DNA of 64,000 nt from Dyadobacter sp. CY343 (GTDB lineage: Bacteria; Bacteroidota; Bacteroidia; Cytophagales; Spirosomataceae): positions 558,001-622,000 of the forward strand of contig NZ_JAJUXK010000001.1 of the NCBI RefSeq assembly GCF_021390335.1. The letters run 5' to 3'. This document shows positions 59,755 through 64,000 of the stretch, in pieces. Position 1 is the first letter of the stretch. The number at the start of each line of letters is the position of its first letter. The position numbers were made by a program, and so were the translations under genes. The notes under the pieces were generated by a model. It was not told the DNA's origin and made no database searches. It worked only from the letters and a program-made list of their open reading frames with translations.

Positions 59755-60537
59755 GTGCAATTTGACAAGCAGAAAATGCCAGCAGACGAAGAATTCAAAC
59801 GGTTTAAGCAAATACGCGAAGAGCTCAACCTGACACAGGCGGCTTTTGCCGAGGAGCTGGGAATTAGTTCCACTACGGCTGATATTGAAAGGGGGCGAAC
59901 CCGAATTCCCGGGCAGGTGGTGAAAGAGCTGCTGAAAAAATACCATATTAACCCGCTCTGGCTTTTTGGCGAGAGTACCCAGAAGTTTCTGCATTCGGAC
60001 AAACTATCGGTGAACCCGAAAGTGGTGACGGTGGATAATGAGGGAAAGGAGAATATCGTGCTGGTGAATGCAAAGGCGGCGGCAGGTTACCCTAGCAATA
60101 TCGGGGATGCGCAGTGGTTTGAGAGTCTGCCCGCATTTGGAATTCCGCTTCCTGAATATCGCAATGCCACTTTCAGAGGATTTCAGGTCGATGGGGATAG
60201 TATGTCGCCGGTATTGGAATCGGGAGAATGGATCGTGGGTAAGGCGGTGGAAGATATGGAAAATCTAAGCAACCGGCGAATGTATGTGGTCGTGACAGCC
60301 GACAGTGTATTAGTCAAGAAAGTGCAGAAAGAAAACCAGTCCGGTTACGTCAATCTTGTCTCCCTTAATCCCGATTATGCCCCGATCCGCATCGATCAGA
60401 ATGAAATCCGGGAAATGTGGCTGGTGAGCAGCAAGTTATCATTCAACCTGGAAGCGAATACGCAGCAGGTAAGTCTGCAAAGTCTGCACAATGATATGAG
60501 GGAATTGAAGGAAGAAATGAAAAAGCTGACCAAATAG
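59755..60537 (+). CDS. LexA/UmuD-like repressor (XRE helix-turn-helix plus S24 peptidase)
   Basis: 260 residues from GTG 59755 (ATG 59776 is the alternative). An XRE helix-turn-helix lies at about 17-65 (QIREELNLTQAAFAEELGI and STTADIERGRTRIP). After a linker, the S24 domain has the Ala110-Gly111 cleavage site in AAAGYPS, the nucleophile S149 in GDSMSP and lysine K188 in SVLVKKV. This is the arrangement of self-cleaving repressors activated by RecA on single-stranded DNA, although here the DNA-binding part is XRE-like (as in phage repressors) rather than the LexA winged helix. It ends in a helical Glu/Lys-rich tail. Divergent dinB and four operator-like sites support a damage-response role. 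Confidence 0.92.
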   Translation: MQFDKQKMPADEEFKRFKQIREELNLTQAAFAEELGISSTTADIERGRTRIPGQVVKELLKKYHINPLWLFGESTQKFLHSDKLSVNPKVVTVDNEGKENIVLVNAKAAAGYPSNIGDAQWFESLPAFGIPLPEYRNATFRGFQVDGDSMSPVLESGEWIVGKAVEDMENLSNRRMYVVVTADSVLVKKVQKENQSGYVNLVSLNPDYAPIRIDQNEIREMWLVSSKLSFNLEANTQQVSLQSLHNDMRELKEEMKKLTK

Positions 60538-60538
60538 G

Positions 60539-62356
60539 CTACACTTCTTCTGCAATGAGCTGTTTTTCGTAAAGTTCTTTATAAGCTCCGTTCAACTCCA
60601 TTAAAGCGGCGTGGGTACCTTGTTCGATGATCTTTCCTTCATCCAGTACCACAATTTTATCAGCCAGTTTGGCAGAAGAAACGCGGTGTGAAATGATCAC
60701 GGACGTGCGCTGATCCATAATCCGCTTCATATTATTGAGGATGATATTCTCAGTATTGGTATCGACGGCCGACAAGCAATCGTCGAGCACGAGAATCTTC
60801 GGATCACGTGCGATAGCGCGGGCTATTGAAAGTCGCTGTTTTTGTCCCCCTGAAAGTGTGATACCTCTTTCCCCCAAAACGGTATCGTATCCCTGCGGGA
60901 AATCTTTGACATTATTATAGAGATCCGCATCCTTAACCGCCTGCTCAATCCGCTCGAAAGGCATATCCACGGTTCCGAAACGCACATTATTTTGGATTGA
61001 ATCAGAAAAAAGGAAAACATCCTGCGGAACGTAACCTATCTGACGCCGATACGCGTGCACATCGTAATCTTTCATCGGCACATTATCGACCAGTATCTGG
61101 CCGCCGGTAGGATCATACAACCGACAAAGCAAATGCGCGAGCGTACTTTTTCCTGAACCTGTGGTGCCCAGGATCGCAACTGTTTCTCCCGGTTTTATTT
61201 CAAGGTCAAAATTTTGAAGTGCCTGAATGCCGGAATCGGGGTAGACGAAATTTACATTCTGAAATCTGATCCCGCCTTCGAGCTGTGTAACCAGGTTTTT
61301 CTCGGATACAAGGGTGGTTTTTTCGTTCAAAAATTCATTGATCCTGGTTTGGGAAGAAGCTGCGCGCTGGATTTGACTAGTAGTCCAGCCGAGCGCCATC
61401 ACCGGCCACGTAAGCATATTGACATACAGAATAAACTCGGTGATATTGCCCGGGGTTAACCTGCCGCTGATGATTTCCTGGCCACCCACATAAATGATCA
61501 GTATGTTACTGAAACCGATCAGCATGATGATCACAGGATAAAAAAACGCATCAACCTTTGTCAGATTCAGCGACTTATCTTTAAAAATCTCCGCTTCTTT
61601 TTCGAAATTTTCAAAAGAGTGTTTTTCCTGAACGAAAGATTTAATAACCCTGATTCCTGAAAAAGCTTCCTGTACATAGGTCGACAATGCCGAAAGTTGC
61701 TTCTGTATTTCCTGCGAGCGTTTCATGATCATACTATTGACCACATAAACACTGATAGAAAGCACAGGCAGCGGTAACAGTACATAAAAGGTAAGCTGCG
61801 GACTCACCGAGACCATATAAGTAATCACAAGCACGAAAAGTACGAGGAGGTTAATCCCGTACATCAGCGCCGGACCTACATAGATCCGCACGTTGCTCAC
61901 ATCTTCCGAGATCCGCGCCATGAGATCTCCGGTACTGTGTTTCCTGAAAAAGCTGGCCGGTAGTGTCTGGTAATGCTGGTAAATATCGTTTTTAAGCGCA
62001 AACTCAATATGCCGCGACATGACGATGATAGTCTGTCGCACCAGGAACAGGAAAATTCCCTTTAAAAGCGCCATTAAAAGGATCAGCAAGCCGTAGAGCA
62101 GAATGCTGAAAGCAAAAATATCATAGATTTCACTTTGCAGTGAAACGCCATTGAAGAGGTAATAGATATCAAGGGTCTCAATAACCAGGTCGAGCGCATA
62201 TCTGACCAACTGAGCAGGAATAATCCCGAAGAGATTGGAGATAATCGTAAAAAGTATCCCGAGAATGAGATACCATTTATATTTCCATAAGTACTTATTG
62301 AGGTACTTTAATGCCTTCACAGGGTAAAGTTTGGGTAAGAAAATGTGGTCTTGCAA
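60539..62356 (-). CDS. ABC exporter with fused membrane and ATPase domains (MsbA-like)
   Basis: 605 residues. Six membrane helices occupy about 28-320 (YLILGILFTIISNLFGIIPAQ first). The ATPase has Walker A LGTTGSGKST, signature LSGGQKQRLSIARA, Walker B KILVLDDCLS and H-loop SVIISHR. These homodimeric or heterodimeric exporters move lipids, drugs or peptides. Its stop lies 1 bp from that of the LexA/UmuD-like gene on the other strand. Confidence 0.92.
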   Translation of the reverse strand: MQDHIFLPKLYPVKALKYLNKYLWKYKWYLILGILFTIISNLFGIIPAQLVRYALDLVIETLDIYYLFNGVSLQSEIYDIFAFSILLYGLLILLMALLKGIFLFLVRQTIIVMSRHIEFALKNDIYQHYQTLPASFFRKHSTGDLMARISEDVSNVRIYVGPALMYGINLLVLFVLVITYMVSVSPQLTFYVLLPLPVLSISVYVVNSMIMKRSQEIQKQLSALSTYVQEAFSGIRVIKSFVQEKHSFENFEKEAEIFKDKSLNLTKVDAFFYPVIIMLIGFSNILIIYVGGQEIISGRLTPGNITEFILYVNMLTWPVMALGWTTSQIQRAASSQTRINEFLNEKTTLVSEKNLVTQLEGGIRFQNVNFVYPDSGIQALQNFDLEIKPGETVAILGTTGSGKSTLAHLLCRLYDPTGGQILVDNVPMKDYDVHAYRRQIGYVPQDVFLFSDSIQNNVRFGTVDMPFERIEQAVKDADLYNNVKDFPQGYDTVLGERGITLSGGQKQRLSIARAIARDPKILVLDDCLSAVDTNTENIILNNMKRIMDQRTSVIISHRVSSAKLADKIVVLDEGKIIEQGTHAALMELNGAYKELYEKQLIAEEV

Positions 62357-62386
62357 TAGGCAACATCCTATTTATTCAAAACGTTG

Positions 62387-62394
62387 CAAAACTA
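62387..62394 (-). promoter_or_regulatory. -7 promoter element of the ABC exporter gene
   Basis: The minus strand reads TAGTTTTG, a TAnnTTTG match, 30 bp before the start codon. Confidence 0.55.
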
Positions 62395-62435
62395 GATGAA
62401 CGCATTTCATTTTTTCGATTCTGAACAAAATAGTC

Positions 62436-62443
62436 TAATTTTG
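62436..62443 (+). promoter_or_regulatory. nusB: -7 promoter element of nusB
   Basis: TAATTTTG matches TAnnTTTG and lies 106 bp upstream of ATG 62550, giving a leader of about 100 bases. Confidence 0.5.
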
Positions 62444-62549
62444 CGCTAAATTTTAGACATTCTCGCAAGGGTAAAAGATGTAGCCTTGCTTTATATGAAG
62501 AAACGTTCTTTGAATTACAGTACTTTTTTTTCAATTGTTACCCCGGCTT

Positions 62550-63716
62550 ATGCTGAATAGGAGATTACTAAGGACCAAGGCTGTTCAGGCACTTTACGCT
62601 CGGCAATTGACTGCTGAGGCAAACCGCCTGCTGGCGCTGGATCACATTGAAGAGGCTTTTCTACCGAATTTGAATTCGATGGAGTTTCAGGATAAGCCGA
62701 AGCTGGCCAGCTTGAACAAGATGGCGAATATGGCACTCGACGAGTTTATCAAAAATGGCGAGCTGAGTGCGGATAAGGATCTTCCTGAACAAGTAGTGAG
62801 AGTCGCCCGAAGTGCCTATCAGTCTTACGACAGGCAAACCAAAGGTGACGGAGAGAAGCTGGTGCGGAGGGTTTTGAATGAAACTGAGCTGATTTACACC
62901 GATTTTATCAGGATACTTTCCATGCTGATCGAATTGTCGCATCAGTCGAAGATCGACCGCGAGAGAAGATATGAAGATCCGGAAGCGCCTTTTCCAAAAA
63001 GTTCTGGTCTTAATTCAAACCGCGTTATCCAAGTTTTGACCGGAGATAAGGCGCTGGAAGAAGAGATTATCCGTAGTGGGATCAATTGGAGCAATGAAAT
63101 GGGCGTGATCCGGAAAACTTACAAGGAAGCGTTGCGGAAAGATGAAACCTACGAAGCTTACTGTCGCGTACCGGAGCATACGCCCGAAGAAGATCAGGCG
63201 CTGATCCAGCATATTTTAAGACAGATCATTTTAAAACACGAAGTTCCGCTTGAATACCTTGAACAACGTGATCTCTACTGGGCCGACCACAGCGAACTGA
63301 TCCGCGGATTGGCTATCAAAACCCTGAAATCAGCTGACAGCGCAGATACTTTTCAACTCGCTCCGTTGACGAAGGATTGGGAAGAAGATAGGGAATTTGT
63401 GGAAGAGCTTTGTCGGATCGTGGTTGCTGAAAACGACCAATATGGTGTTTATCTGGAAGATCAATTGAAAAACTGGGAATTGGAAAGGGTAGCTCTCGTG
63501 GACCTGATTATTCTGAAAACCGCTTTGGCTGAGCTCATTCATTTCCCTGGTATACCCGTTAAAGTTACGATCAACGAGTTTATCGAAATTGCAAAAAGGT
63601 ACAGTACCCCAAAAAGTGGTAAGTTTGTGAATGGCGTCCTGGACGTGTTGTCCGTTAAACTTGCCAAAGAAGGCGTGATACGGAAAAGCGGAAGGGGATT
63701 GATTGACAATAAGTAG
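62550..63716 (+). CDS. nusB: Transcription antitermination protein NusB with N-terminal extension
   Basis: 388 residues from Met 62550 (MLNRRLLRTKAVQALYA), chosen because classic NusB proteins begin with this helix. NusB proper is about 140 residues; here the antitermination fold is spread over an N-terminal helix, a long insertion of roughly 230 residues and the C-terminal block (ALVDLIILKTALAELIHFPGIPVKVTINEFIEIAKRYSTPKSGKFVNGVLD). Long NusB proteins are usual in Bacteroidota. It helps rRNA transcription complexes resist termination. The YtxH-like gene follows after 96 bp. Confidence 0.93.
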   Translation: MLNRRLLRTKAVQALYARQLTAEANRLLALDHIEEAFLPNLNSMEFQDKPKLASLNKMANMALDEFIKNGELSADKDLPEQVVRVARSAYQSYDRQTKGDGEKLVRRVLNETELIYTDFIRILSMLIELSHQSKIDRERRYEDPEAPFPKSSGLNSNRVIQVLTGDKALEEEIIRSGINWSNEMGVIRKTYKEALRKDETYEAYCRVPEHTPEEDQALIQHILRQIILKHEVPLEYLEQRDLYWADHSELIRGLAIKTLKSADSADTFQLAPLTKDWEEDREFVEELCRIVVAENDQYGVYLEDQLKNWELERVALVDLIILKTALAELIHFPGIPVKVTINEFIEIAKRYSTPKSGKFVNGVLDVLSVKLAKEGVIRKSGRGLIDNK

Positions 63717-63812
63717 ACCCGGAAACAGCCCCGGGGTTTTAAATGGAATAGTTTTTGGAGCTGTCAAACCATAGGAAGCTTTATGGCGACCAACAGCTAA
63801 AACAAAGAAATC

Positions 63813-64000
63813 ATGAGTAAAACCAGTAACAGTCTGATTGCATTTTTGACCGGTTGTGTCACAGGTGCTGCATTGGGAATTCTTTATGCACCCGATAAGG
63901 GAGAAGTACTCAGAACACAATTAACTTTTCGTTTGTCTAAATACCGCGAAAGACTTCAGGAAGTGGTTCAGGACTTAGTTGATAAAAAAGACCAGCCTGA
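63813..64000 (+). CDS. YtxH-domain protein, partial at the window edge
   Basis: The first 62 codons of a gene that continues beyond the window. It reads MSKTSNSLIAFLTGCVTGAALGILYAPDKG, a glycine-rich transmembrane segment with the LLYAP-like end (here LYAPDKG) typical of YtxH proteins, followed by a charged helix. YtxH proteins are small envelope or stress proteins of unknown function, often next to nusB-region genes in Bacteroidota. Confidence 0.8.
   Translation, partial: MSKTSNSLIAFLTGCVTGAALGILYAPDKGEVLRTQLTFRLSKYRERLQEVVQDLVDKKDQP

Noticed and set aside
63720..63745. Possible terminator after nusB
   Set aside because: The hairpin around CCCCGGGG is imperfect and the T-run is only four bases, so I do not list it.
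1..64000. tRNA, rRNA, insertion sequence, prophage or CRISPR array
   Set aside because: I looked through the intergenic stretches on both strands and found no cloverleaf, transposase, integrase or spacer pattern. Without a covariance search a short RNA could have been missed.

Overview
The window looks like chromosomal DNA of a Bacteroidota member, most probably order Cytophagales and close to Dyadobacter/Spirosomataceae. The evidence is the repeated -7 promoter motif TAnnTTTG, a secreted protein ending in a type IX secretion sorting domain, DUF4097, DUF885 and DUF2911 proteins, a NusB with a long N-terminal extension, the second short DnaE typical of the phylum, and two 800-residue FtsX/MacB-like permeases. 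The genus is inferred from gene content only. I saw no rRNA, tRNA, CRISPR array, prophage or insertion sequence.

Layout. 1-5.2 kb: a lipoprotein resembling AztD-type zinc chaperones behind two palindromes, then a minus-strand run with a class A beta-lactamase-like hydrolase, a CBM9-like secreted protein, a GNAT acetyltransferase and a DUF885 lipoprotein peptidase. 5.3-10.1 kb: an ECF sigma factor, a 748-bp gene-free AT-rich stretch, a three-repeat T9SS cargo protein and a GH1 glycosidase. 10.2-21.1 kb: a DUF4097 protein, a membrane-anchored helix-hairpin-helix protein, a LOG-family protein, RpiB, a polytopic membrane protein, RbfA, a LolC/E-type permease, an M1 aminopeptidase and a LacI-type regulator. 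21.5-25.2 kb: a PaaE-like flavin/2Fe-2S reductase next to an unrecognised protein with a DxDD motif, Nfu, and L27/L21. 25.5-34.7 kb: a redoxin/SMP-30 pair, DUF1361, a DagK-like kinase, a membrane protein/winged-helix pair, DUF2911, RecG, an FGGY kinase and an SGNH hydrolase. 34.8-41.2 kb: two beta-barrel proteins, TolC, an ABC ATPase, a membrane-tethered winged-helix regulator preceded by a small secreted protein, and an MFS exporter. 41.2-47.5 kb: two adjacent PIN-type toxin-antitoxin-like pairs and two large ABC permeases. 47.7-54.9 kb: GlyS, a small XRE regulator, PncB, an M16 peptidase and a lipoprotein. 55.0-60.5 kb: a probable damage-inducible mutagenesis locus. 60.5-64 kb: an exporter ABC protein, NusB and a partial YtxH protein.

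The strongest candidate system is the 55.0-60.5 kb locus. A LexA/UmuD-like self-cleaving repressor and a catalytically intact Y-family polymerase are divergent across 110 bp that hold four evenly spaced GGAWnnnTTCC-like palindromes interleaved with two TAnnTTTG promoters. A second DnaE-type polymerase with a degenerate PHP domain lies just beyond, separated by an opposite-strand HigA-like regulator, and ends in a REP-like hairpin. It recalls imuA-imuB-dnaE2 cassettes but differs in its repressor, its active Y-polymerase and its nested regulator.

Other points of interest are the tethered regulator with its secreted partner, the DxDD protein/reductase pair, and the palindromes before the zinc-chaperone-like lipoprotein.
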